A DNA stretch of 64,000 nt, from assembly GCA_004020645.1 (NCBI GenBank), contig SAQL01000024.1, forward strand, positions 36,374 through 100,373. Reading direction: 5' to 3'. The DNA is from Mesorhizobium sp. Its GTDB lineage: Bacteria > Pseudomonadota > Alphaproteobacteria > Rhizobiales > Rhizobiaceae. Position numbers and translations under genes: made by a program. This document shows, one piece after another, positions 1 to 7,221 of this stretch. A model generated the notes under the pieces. That model did not search any database, had not been told where the DNA came from, and saw nothing but the letters and a program-made list of their open reading frames with translations. Each line of letters starts with the position of its first letter. The stretch's first letter is position 1.

Positions 1-1564
1 CGTGGCCGACAACGCCGTCCTCGGTCAGTTCGGCAAGCGCCAGCGACTGATCGAGATGTTCGGCCCGCCAGGCAAGCAACCTTTCGGCAAGCTCCAGCCG
101 GACCGGCAGATAGGCCGGGTCGGCAGCGACATTGGTTAGTTCGTCCCGATCCTGCTCCAGGTCGAACAGCAGCGGCGGCAGGCCGCCACCGAAATGTACA
201 TATTTGAATTCCTTCGTGCGTATGACGGCCAGATTGCACTGGCGCGGACCGATGCCGAAATGGCGCTCGGCATGACCATCGGCAACCGAGCGGAAATCGA
301 ACTCCCAATGCGCGGCCTCGCGCCAGTTGTCCGGCTCCCCGGCATCCAGGAACGGCTTCAGCGACTGTCCGTCGAGATGCGGCGGGGTTTCCTCGCCAAG
401 CAGATCGAGCAAGGTCGGCGCTATGTCCACCGCCTCGGTGAAGCGGTCGACGCTGGCGCCGGCCGCTTTGTGGCGACGCGGGTCGCGGACGATCAGCGGA
501 ATATGATAACTGCCGTCGAAGAAGCCGCCCTTGCCCAGCATGTAATGGTCGCCCATCATTTCGGCATGGTCGGAGGTCAGCACGACGATGGTGTCATCCC
601 AGGCATCCGCTGCCTTGACTGCCTGCCAGATACGGCCAAGCTGCGCGTCGACTTCCGAGATCATGCCGTAATAGAGCGCGCGGATGCGGCGAAAATCGTC
701 GTCGCCCCAGTCGCGCACCTTGCCCTCGGCGCCGGGGCGGAAATTCGAACGCTCCTGCAGGTCAAGGTTGTGGGCAAGGTAGGGATGGCTTTCTGCCTCG
801 GCCTGCCAACTCACGGCGCGGTGGAAAGCCGGTCCCTCGGCAGGATCATACATGCTGTTGTAGGGTTCCGGCACGATGAACGGCGGATGCGGGCTGAGGA
901 AGGAAAGATGCGCGAACCACGGTGTATCGCGCTCCTGTTCGCCAAGCCAGCGGAGGAATTCGCCGGTCAGGAAAGCGGCTGGGGTTTCGTCCTTCGAGTA
1001 GACGGGCGGCGCGTTGGTCACCGCGCTGTCGGTCGTGCCTCCAAGCTCGTCCGCTGGGCGATGGATGTCGGGAAAGCCGGCGCCGCTATCGATGCCGCGC
1101 GCCTTGAGCCACGACAGCCACGGTTTCTGGTGCTCGGGCAGGAGTTGGCGCACGGTGAAGCCGGGCAGCACGCCTTCGTAGCTTTTCAGCCGCGGGTCGC
1201 CCGGCGCCAGCGTGCGCGGATCGGGCGATGCGTCGGTATAGCCGAACAGCGTCGGATCATAGCCGAGGCTGCGCGCCGAAAGCGCGATGTTGCCGTGGCG
1301 GGCGTCGAGCGGCGTGCCGTTGCGGCAGACGCGGTTGTTCATCTGGTAGAGGCCAGTGTAGAGGCAGGCGCGTGCCGGCGAGCAGGGCGCCGCGCCGCCA
1401 TAATGCTGTCGAAACAGTACACCCTCGGCGGCGAGCGCGTCGGCATTCGGCGTCCGCACCTCCTTGTGGCCTGCCGCCGACAGGCAGTCGCCGCGCCACT
1501 GATCGCAGGTGATCAGGAGAACATTCAGGCGTCTGTCTTTTCTGACCAATGCTGTATCCTTCAT
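1..1564 (-). CDS. Sulfatase (type I, formylglycine), C-terminus cut by window edge
   Basis: Hydrolase of sulfate (or phosphonate/phosphate) esters, alkaline phosphatase superfamily. The minus strand is open for 521 codons from ATG at 1564 to the window edge, so the last residues and stop lie outside. Near the N-terminus is the metal-binding segment LLITCDQWRGD, and at about residue 61 the sulfatase signature CSPAR, whose cysteine is converted to formylglycine. Later, TSDHAEMMGDH gives further metal ligands. No signal peptide is visible, so it is probably cytosolic. The ATG is chosen because the first family residues follow about 14 codons later. Divergent from the glyoxalase operon. The substrate (choline sulfate, aryl sulfate, sugar sulfate) cannot be told; a phosphonate monoester hydrolase, which shares the same signature, is the main alternative. 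Confidence 0.9.
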   Translation of the reverse strand, partial: MKDTALVRKDRRLNVLLITCDQWRGDCLSAAGHKEVRTPNADALAAEGVLFRQHYGGAAPCSPARACLYTGLYQMNNRVCRNGTPLDARHGNIALSARSLGYDPTLFGYTDASPDPRTLAPGDPRLKSYEGVLPGFTVRQLLPEHQKPWLSWLKARGIDSGAGFPDIHRPADELGGTTDSAVTNAPPVYSKDETPAAFLTGEFLRWLGEQERDTPWFAHLSFLSPHPPFIVPEPYNSMYDPAEGPAFHRAVSWQAEAESHPYLAHNLDLQERSNFRPGAEGKVRDWGDDDFRRIRALYYGMISEVDAQLGRIWQAVKAADAWDDTIVVLTSDHAEMMGDHYMLGKGGFFDGSYHIPLIVRDPRRHKAAGASVDRFTEAVDIAPTLLDLLGEETPPHLDGQSLKPFLDAGEPDNWREAAHWEFDFRSVADGHAERHFGIGPRQCNLAVIRTKEFKYVHFGGGLPPLLFDLEQDRDELTNVAADPAYLPVRLELAERLLAWRAEHLDQSLALAELTEDGVVGH

Positions 1565-1630
1565 TGAAAAACGTGCCGCTCATGGAGCCGAATTTTTGTG
1601 GCGACGCAAGCCTGAGGTGTTCGCGAAATG

Positions 1631-1657
1631 GTGAACAAAAACTGTCTTATTGTTCAC
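1631..1657. promoter_or_regulatory. Inverted repeat in the sulfatase/glyoxalase divergent region
   Basis: Perfect 8-bp arms GTGAACAA (1631-1638) and TTGTTCAC (1650-1657) separated by 11 bases. It lies in the 203-bp gap between the sulfatase and the mhqO-like gene, about 110 bp upstream of the latter. MhqO/MhqD genes are controlled by the MarR-type MhqR in Bacillus, so a redox or quinone regulator could bind here. That is inference; no regulator gene sits beside it. Confidence 0.4.
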
Positions 1658-1767
1658 TTATAGAGCACAGTCCATCCTGTGTTTGTGGCCTTTGCCGCCG
1701 GCTGGCGGGTCCTCATATTGGCGTGGAGCGCGGCATGGGCCGCACAGGACAAGGGAAGGAGCAGGAA

Positions 1768-2700
1768 ATGCTCGACCAGATCAAGGGCCTGCATCACGTC
1801 ACCTCGATGGCCAGGGATGCACGCCAGAACAATGAGTTCTTCACAAAAAAGCTCGGCCTGCGCCGGGTCAAGAAAACCGTCAATTTCGACGCGCCGGATG
1901 TCTACCATCTCTACTATGCCGACGAGGTCGGCACGCCCGGTTCGGTGATGACCTATTTTCCGTTCCCCAACATCGGCAAGGGCCGCCACGGCGTCGGCGA
2001 AGTCGGCACCACGATCTATTCGGTGCCCGAAGGCACGCTTGCCTATTGGGAAAAGCGTTTTGCCGATGAGGGCGTCGCCGGCCTCTCGCGCGACGAGAGC
2101 TTCGGCGAGAAGCGCCTTGGCTTCGCCGGTCCCGACGGCGACGGGTTTGCGCTGGTCGAGAACAAGGCCGACACCCGTACGCCGTGGGCGAAGGGCGATG
2201 TTCCCGCCGACGAGGCGATCCGCGGCTTTCACTCCGTGTCGCTCAGGCTGAAGGATGGCGGCGCCACGGAAGAGTTGCTGAAATTCATGGGCTATGAAGA
2301 AGTCGACACATCCGGCAGTGTAAAAAGGCTGGCGGTGAAGAACGGCAACGGCGCCAATATCGTCGACATCGAATCGCTGCCGGGCGCCGCTTTTGCCGAT
2401 CTCGGCGCCGGCTCCGTCCACCACGTCGCCTTCGCCGTCGAAAACCGCGCCAAGCAGCTCGAAGTGCGCAAGGCGCTGATCGACACCGGCTATCAGGTGA
2501 CGCCGGTGATCGATCGTGACTATTTCTGGGCGATCTATTTCCGCACGCCGGGCGGCGTGCTGTTCGAAGTCGCCACCAACGAGCCGGGCTTCGACCGCGA
2601 CGAGGACACCGCCCATCTCGGCGAGGCGCTGAAGCTGCCATCGCAGCACCAGCATCTGCGGCCCTATCTCGAGCAACATTTGCAAAAGCTGGAAGGCTGA
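1768..2700 (+). CDS. MhqO-like ring-cleaving dioxygenase / glyoxalase (VOC) family protein
   Basis: 310-residue protein with two vicinal-oxygen-chelate halves: the first begins with GLHHVTS (about residue 7) and the second with GFHSVSLR (about 153), followed by SVHHVAFAV and LFEVATNEPGF, which supply His and Glu metal ligands. The layout matches MhqO, a putative extradiol dioxygenase induced by quinones. ATG 1768 is chosen over upstream in-frame codons because it has a good ribosome site (GGAAGGAG) and begins right at the first VOC motif. First gene of a three-gene operon, 10 bp before an MhqD-like hydrolase; this pairing is the strongest support for a role in quinone or aromatic electrophile detoxification. 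The exact substrate is unknown. Confidence 0.85.
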   Translation: MLDQIKGLHHVTSMARDARQNNEFFTKKLGLRRVKKTVNFDAPDVYHLYYADEVGTPGSVMTYFPFPNIGKGRHGVGEVGTTIYSVPEGTLAYWEKRFADEGVAGLSRDESFGEKRLGFAGPDGDGFALVENKADTRTPWAKGDVPADEAIRGFHSVSLRLKDGGATEELLKFMGYEEVDTSGSVKRLAVKNGNGANIVDIESLPGAAFADLGAGSVHHVAFAVENRAKQLEVRKALIDTGYQVTPVIDRDYFWAIYFRTPGGVLFEVATNEPGFDRDEDTAHLGEALKLPSQHQHLRPYLEQHLQKLEG

Positions 2701-2710
2701 GGACAAGGCC

Positions 2711-3334
2711 ATGAGCAAGGACGCTTACATCTACAACACACTGCCCGGTTCGCCTGATGGATCGCTGCTCTTCGTCTTCCATGGCACCGGGGCCGACGAG
2801 AGCCAGCTTCTGTCGCTCGGGCGTGATCTCGCGCCGCAGGCGACCATCGTCTCGCCGCGCGGCGATGTCTCGGAACACGGAGCCGCGCGCTTCTTTCGCC
2901 GCACCGGCGAGGGCGTCTACGACATGGACGACCTGGCGCGGGCGACGGACAAGATGGTTGGTTTCGTCAAGGCACATGTCGAGGCGGCAAAGCCCTCGTC
3001 GGTGCTTGGCCTCGGCTATTCCAACGGCGCCAACATCCTGGCCTCGGTGGTGTTCGCGGCGCCCTCTCTGTTCGATGCGGCGGTGCTGATGCATCCGCTG
3101 ATTCCGTTCGAGCCGGAAATCGAGGGAAGTCTCGCCGGCCGCCGCATCCTGGTCACAGCAGGCAGGCGCGATCCGATCTGTCCGCCGAACCTGACCGCTC
3201 GGCTCGAAGCCTATTTGCGCGCCGATGGCGCCGATGTCACAGTGGAGTGGCACGATGGCGGCCATGAGGTGCAGTCGAACGAGATCGAGGCGGCGCGGCG
3301 GTTCCTGTCCGCTACGCCGGTAGAAGGAGCGTAA
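2711..3334 (+). CDS. MhqD-like carboxylesterase (alpha/beta hydrolase)
   Basis: 207-residue cytosolic alpha/beta hydrolase. Visible: the oxyanion-type HGTG near residue 24, the nucleophile elbow GYSNGAN (Ser about residue 100), an Asp in AGRRDPICPP and a His in DGGHEV, completing a Ser-Asp-His triad. The size and the elbow GxSNG match the phospholipase/carboxylesterase family that includes MhqD and YvaK. It starts 10 bp after the MhqO-like dioxygenase and 3 bp before the acetyltransferase, so the three are almost certainly co-transcribed. Probably hydrolyses a product of ring cleavage or a thioester; not provable from sequence. Confidence 0.85.
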   Translation: MSKDAYIYNTLPGSPDGSLLFVFHGTGADESQLLSLGRDLAPQATIVSPRGDVSEHGAARFFRRTGEGVYDMDDLARATDKMVGFVKAHVEAAKPSSVLGLGYSNGANILASVVFAAPSLFDAAVLMHPLIPFEPEIEGSLAGRRILVTAGRRDPICPPNLTARLEAYLRADGADVTVEWHDGGHEVQSNEIEAARRFLSATPVEGA

Positions 3335-3337
3335 GCA

Positions 3338-3637
3338 ATGCTTGACCAATTGCCGGAGATCGAACTGGAGGATCGCGGTTCCAAGGGCCGTTATCTCTTG
3401 CGCGGGCCTGATGGCGCCGAGGCGGAGATGACCTTCACCAAGATCGGCGAGCGCCAGATCATCATCGACCACACCGAGGTGCCGGATGCGTTTCGCGGCC
3501 AGGGCGCGGGGCTTCGCCTCGTTACCCGCGCCGTCGAGGACGCGCGCGCGGCGGGCAAGAAGATCATCCCGCTTTGTCCGTTCGCCAATGCCCAGTTCCA
3601 TCGTCACCCGGAATGGGCCGACGTGCTGAAGCAATAG
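3338..3637 (+). CDS. Small GNAT-like N-acetyltransferase (YjdJ/Gtn type)
   Basis: 99-residue single-domain protein of the short GCN5-related acetyltransferase-like family. The acetyl-CoA loop is visible as VPDAFRGQGAGLRLV, and the conserved end CPFANAQFHRHPEW is typical of this small family (about 90-100 residues). Ribosome site GAAGGAG lies just before the ATG, inside the end of the preceding gene. It follows the MhqD-like hydrolase by 3 bp. Role unknown; its presence in a quinone-response operon hints at detoxification or protection. Confidence 0.8.
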   Translation: MLDQLPEIELEDRGSKGRYLLRGPDGAEAEMTFTKIGERQIIIDHTEVPDAFRGQGAGLRLVTRAVEDARAAGKKIIPLCPFANAQFHRHPEWADVLKQ

Positions 3638-3821
3638 CGCTGGTCCTACCCACAGGCCTTAGCCCGCGATGACGGTTGAGGGCGGGCAGCCACAAGGGCA
3701 TCCATCGCTGTGGCATTTGCGCAGATCGCCTGTCTGCCCAGTGGGTTGTCTTGCCTAGTGGGTATCGCCTTGCCTAAGTAGGTATATTGCCGCCCGACCA
3801 ATCGAACCGAATGATCCCTTG

Positions 3822-4880
3822 ATGTCCGAAACCGATCTTGTTCCCGTCTTCGACGGCCATAACGATACGCTGCTCAGGCTGCATCAGTCGAAGGACGCGG
3901 ATGTCGAGAAGCTGTTCATCGAGGGAACATCGGGTGGCCACATCGACCTGCCGCGCGCGATAAAGGGCGGCTTTGCCGGCGGTATGTTCGCGATCTTTCC
4001 GCCGCCGGTCGAGAAATCCAAGCGCAGTGCGGTTCCACCCGCGCCGAGCGATACCGAGCCCTTGCCGCCCGAAATTCCGCGCGCCGACGCGCTCGCCTCC
4101 ACCATCGCCATGGCCTCGATTCTGTTCCGGCTGGAGCGGGCTTCGGCGCTCACCGTCTGCCGCAGCGCCGGCGACGTGCGAAACGCGATGGCGCAAGGGT
4201 CGATCGCGGCGGTGTTCCATATAGAAGGCGTCGAGGCGATCGACCCCGAACTGACGATGCTCGACGTGCTGCATTCGGCCGGCTTGCGCTCGCTCGGCAT
4301 CGTCTGGAGCCGCCCGAACGCTTTCGGCCACGGCGTGCCGTTCCGTTTCCCGTCGACGCCCGACACCGGACCTGGCCTGACCGATGCCGGCAAGGCACTG
4401 GTCAAGGCCTGCAACCAGCTCGGCATCATGGTCGATCTTTCGCACCTCAACGAAAAGGGGTTTCGCGACGTCGCCGATATCAGCGACGCACCGCTGGTCG
4501 CGACCCACTCGAACGTCCATGCGATCTGCGGCCATTCCCGCAACCTCACCGACTGGCAGCTCGGCGCGATCCGCGAATCGGGTGGCATGGTCGGGCTGAA
4601 TTTCGCGACCGGGTTTTTGCGCGAGGACGGCAGGATGAATGCCGATACCAGTCTCGACGTCATGGTGCGCCATGTCGATTCGCTGCTGCAGGCGCTGGGC
4701 GAAGACGGCGTCGGCCTCGGGTCCGATTTCGACGGCGCCATGATCCCGGCTGTCATCGGCGACGTCACCGGCCTGCCGAAGCTGCTCGATGCGTTCGCCG
4801 AGCGCGGCTTCGGTCGCGCGCTGATCGAGAAGATCGCCTATCGCAACTGGATCAGTATGCTGGAAAAGACCATCGGCTAA
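3822..4880 (+). CDS. Membrane dipeptidase family (peptidase M19)
   Basis: 352-residue zinc dipeptidase of the renal dipeptidase family, with HND in DGHNDTLLR (about residue 13), the bridging glutamate in FHIEGVEAID, a His in THSNVHAI and the C-terminal GSDFDGA. These are the binuclear zinc ligands of the family, and the length is normal. ATG 3822 is preferred to the TTG directly before it; the ribosome site is weak. No signal peptide, so cytosolic. Hydrolyses dipeptides, possibly those with D-residues. It lies 59 bp upstream of a small ORF coupled to an amine oxidase, so a peptide or amino-acid breakdown unit is possible. Confidence 0.9.
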   Translation: MSETDLVPVFDGHNDTLLRLHQSKDADVEKLFIEGTSGGHIDLPRAIKGGFAGGMFAIFPPPVEKSKRSAVPPAPSDTEPLPPEIPRADALASTIAMASILFRLERASALTVCRSAGDVRNAMAQGSIAAVFHIEGVEAIDPELTMLDVLHSAGLRSLGIVWSRPNAFGHGVPFRFPSTPDTGPGLTDAGKALVKACNQLGIMVDLSHLNEKGFRDVADISDAPLVATHSNVHAICGHSRNLTDWQLGAIRESGGMVGLNFATGFLREDGRMNADTSLDVMVRHVDSLLQALGEDGVGLGSDFDGAMIPAVIGDVTGLPKLLDAFAERGFGRALIEKIAYRNWISMLEKTIG

Positions 4881-4939
4881 AGCGTGTCGCCCGGCAGAGT
4901 AGCCAGCGACCTGCAATATATCGATCGAGCGGGGTTTTG

Positions 4940-5020
4940 ATGATCTCGACAAGACCGTTGTCTCCGGAGCTCGATCCGCGGACGATTGCGGACTTCGAGA
5001 ACTTCAGGGCCGGCTCTTGA
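4940..5020 (+). CDS. Possible 26-codon leader ORF overlapping the amine oxidase start
   Basis: ATG at 4940 with a G-rich ribosome site (GCGGGG) opens a 26-residue frame whose TGA (5018-5020) overlaps the TTG start (5017-5019) of the amine oxidase. The peptide begins MISTRPLSPELDPRT and is hydrophilic. The overlap would couple translation of the downstream gene, which itself has no clear ribosome site. No family is recognised; it may be chance. Confidence 0.35.
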   Translation: MISTRPLSPELDPRTIADFENFRAGS

Positions 5021-6303
5021 AGCGCCAGACCGTACGAACCGATGTCGCCATCGTCGGCGCCGGCTTTACCGGCCTGTCAGCTGCGCATGAATTGAACAAG
5101 GCCGGCATTGATTTTGTGCTGCTCGAGGCGCGCGGCCGCGTCGGCGGGCGGGTCGAGTCCAAGTGGAATGGGCTTGGCGAGCTGATCGACAGCGGCGGTC
5201 AGTTCCTGTGCGAGGACATGCCGGAACTGATGGCCCTGGTGCGAACGCGCGGTAAGACGTTGGTCGAGACCTATGTTAAGGGCGAAGTCATTGCCCAGCC
5301 GCTGACGGGCGAAAAGGAAACGGAGCGAATCTACTACGCCTCGATGGCGATCCGCGACCGCATGAACGCGATTGCACCGGCCGATCCGACTATTGCCGGC
5401 TTGACCGTCGCCGCATGGCTCGATCGCCAGAACGATCCCGGTGAGGCCAAGGCGGCTTTTCGCTCGATGATCGAAGGCCTGTGGTGCCTGGCGCTCGAAA
5501 AACTGCCGCTTTGGCACCTCATCGACAATGACCGCCGTATCACCAATGAGGTGTCGGAACTGCAGTATTTCGTGCACGAAACCATGCAGTCTCTGGCGGA
5601 TGATCTGGCTGGCGATCTCGGCGACCGCTTGCGATTGAACACGCCGGTCAGAACGATCGAGCGCAGACTGGGAGGAGTTCGCCTCACGTCGACGACGGGC
5701 TCGATCATGGCGCGAACGGCGCTGATCGCCATGCCGCCGATGATGGCTTCGAAGCTGGGTTTCGCGCCGCCGCTGCCGGTTGCCTTGGAAAAGGCCCTCG
5801 GTGTCTGGCAAAGCGGCGCGGTGATCAAAATGCAGGTGCGCTACCCCACAGCCTTTTGGCGCGCCAAGGGCTTGAACGGCATGGTGATGTGGCGCGATCC
5901 GCCGGCACTTTTTGCCTGTGACGTCAGCAAGGATGGCGGCCACCCTGCGTTGGTCGTCTTCGTCGGCGGGCCGCTTGCCCTACGCTGGCGGGAACTGGGA
6001 GATGCCGCGTTGCGCGCCGAGGTTACGGCGCGGCTCAAGGAGGCGCTCGGCGCGGACGCAGGCCGCTTCACCGATTTCAGCTGTCGCGACTGGACCGATG
6101 ATCGCTGGAGCGGCGGCGGCTACAGCGATCTCATCATCGATACGAGTGCCACCGACGCCGAACAAACCATCCTGGCCGGCGCACCGCCAGTGTATTTCAC
6201 AGCCTCGGAATTGTCGCCGTCATTTCCGGGCTATGTCGAAGGCGCAATCGTGGCTGGGCGCATTGCTGCACAGAAAATGCTCTCGGAATTTAATCCGCAA
6301 TAG
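5017..6303 (+). CDS. FAD-dependent amine oxidase (monoamine oxidase-like)
   Basis: 428-residue flavoprotein. The N-terminus has the dinucleotide-binding GAGFTGLSAA motif followed by LLEARGRVGGRVES, the paired FAD motif of amine oxidases. Near the C-terminus, ASELSPSFPGYVEGAIVAGRIAA has the motif that contacts flavin in MAO-type enzymes. Start is taken as TTG 5017, because the FAD motif begins 12 codons later and no upstream in-frame ATG is present. Would oxidise an amine or amino acid to an aldehyde or keto product with H2O2. It may act with the preceding dipeptidase, but the substrate cannot be told. Confidence 0.85.
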   Translation: MKRQTVRTDVAIVGAGFTGLSAAHELNKAGIDFVLLEARGRVGGRVESKWNGLGELIDSGGQFLCEDMPELMALVRTRGKTLVETYVKGEVIAQPLTGEKETERIYYASMAIRDRMNAIAPADPTIAGLTVAAWLDRQNDPGEAKAAFRSMIEGLWCLALEKLPLWHLIDNDRRITNEVSELQYFVHETMQSLADDLAGDLGDRLRLNTPVRTIERRLGGVRLTSTTGSIMARTALIAMPPMMASKLGFAPPLPVALEKALGVWQSGAVIKMQVRYPTAFWRAKGLNGMVMWRDPPALFACDVSKDGGHPALVVFVGGPLALRWRELGDAALRAEVTARLKEALGADAGRFTDFSCRDWTDDRWSGGGYSDLIIDTSATDAEQTILAGAPPVYFTASELSPSFPGYVEGAIVAGRIAAQKMLSEFNPQ

Positions 6304-6577
6304 TCACAAGCGCCTCATGGTAGCAGGCGAGGCGTCTCAAGGTGGCGACCGGACTTCGCCGGGCCAGAGCGGTGGCGTGATTTGATCCCGTGAACATGCG
6401 ACTGTTGAACAGTTCGGCAAAGAACTCCCTCGCCCTCGCATGACCGAATATGCCAGGTACTGCCCGAATTCCCGTTTCAAAACTGTTACACGGTCAGTTT
6501 GCGCGCGTCGTTCGTCCGTTACCGGGTGCGGCTAAGTTCGTTTCAACAGAAAAAGAAAATCAATGAAGGGAATGGCG

Positions 6578-6985
6578 ATGCATACGAAAACCCAGACTGC
6601 CTACGATGACCGCCTGCAGGGACCGGAGCGCAACGATCGGTGGCCGAAGCTGGCGCTGCGCCAGCGCGCCAACGACCATCCGATGGCGCTGTTCGTGGTG
6701 CTGGGCGCCGCCGCGTTCGTCGGCATGGCCTTCGCGCCGACGGTTGGTCCAGCCTTTGCTTCACTGAACCCGCCGGCAAACATCGTCGACGGCGCGCCGA
6801 CCACGACAAAGACCGCGCGCCTGCCGATGCCGGAGATCGATTTTGTCTGCAAGGGGCAGGCCTGGGGCGCCGAAAGTGCGGACTGCCTGCGCGTCATCGC
6901 CGAGCAGTCCGGCATTCACAAGGCTCGCGCGGTCCGCGTGATTGCCAATGCCGCGCCGCTGACCGATACGCCGAACGTTTTTTGA
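6578..6985 (+). CDS. Hypothetical single-pass membrane protein
   Basis: 135-residue protein of no family I recognise. It has a basic N-terminal stretch, one hydrophobic segment (about residues 36-60, MALFVVLGAAAFVGMAFAP), and a short C-terminal part with two cysteines (DFVCKGQ and SADCLRV) that could form a disulfide in the periplasm. ATG 6578 is chosen because GAAGGGA lies 6 bases upstream; ATGs at 6563 and 6572 are alternatives. It stands alone, followed by a clear hairpin and T-run terminator. Similar proteins with Cys-x(~10)-Cys tails are common in rhizobia, by recollection only. Confidence 0.7.
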   Translation: MHTKTQTAYDDRLQGPERNDRWPKLALRQRANDHPMALFVVLGAAAFVGMAFAPTVGPAFASLNPPANIVDGAPTTTKTARLPMPEIDFVCKGQAWGAESADCLRVIAEQSGIHKARAVRVIANAAPLTDTPNVF

Positions 6986-7021
6986 TGTCCCCTGAGCGAC
7001 CCTCCAGCGCTCCAAGGCAGT

Positions 7022-7054
7022 CTCCCGCCGCATCCTCGGCCGGGAGTCTTTTTT
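7022..7054 (+). terminator. Rho-independent terminator after the 6578 gene
   Basis: Arms CTCCCG (7022-7027) and CGGGAG (7041-7046) form a GC-rich hairpin followed by a T-rich run (7047-7054). It lies 37 bp after the stop of the hypothetical membrane protein gene. Confidence 0.75.
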
Positions 7055-7062
7055 CTCTGCCC

Positions 7063-7106
7063 TTTGTTTGAGCATCGGATTTTTTCAAAAACCGATTTCC
7101 ACCAGT
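7063..7106. repeat. Degenerate copy of an intergenic element also seen at 44510-44564
   Basis: TTTGTTTGAGCATCGG... followed by CAAAAACCGATTTCCAC closely resembles 44510-44550, which carries TTGTTTGAGCATGATC and CCGAAAACCGGATTCCAC. This copy has lost the closing inverted-repeat arm. I recall the motif as a very common intergenic repeat in Mesorhizobium-type genomes. Confidence 0.6.
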
Positions 7107-7116
7107 CCGAAGTTCT

Positions 7117-7221
7117 AATGCATGTCGCGCAAAAGTGTGCAGCGGTTTTGCGATAACGACATGCATAAAACAACAACCTAAAGCGCGTCGCATGAGGCCG
7201 GTCAAACGCGACGCGCTTTAG
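7117..7221. repeat. Two-hairpin intergenic repeat, copy 1 (copy 2 at 59516-59623)
   Basis: About 105 bp, nearly identical to 59516-59623. The first half has arms GCATGTCG and CGACATGC around an inner GCAAAA/TTTTGC pair. The second half has a perfect 12-bp arm pair AAAGCGCGTCGC and GCGACGCGCTTT. The right end includes the TAA stop of the histidine kinase (7218-7220). The strong hairpin could serve as a bidirectional terminator. Confidence 0.85.

Noticed and set aside
194..1567. Open plus-strand frame of 457 codons
   Set aside because: It is antisense to the sulfatase; the minus strand has the CSPAR signature and metal motifs, while this frame shows no family motif.
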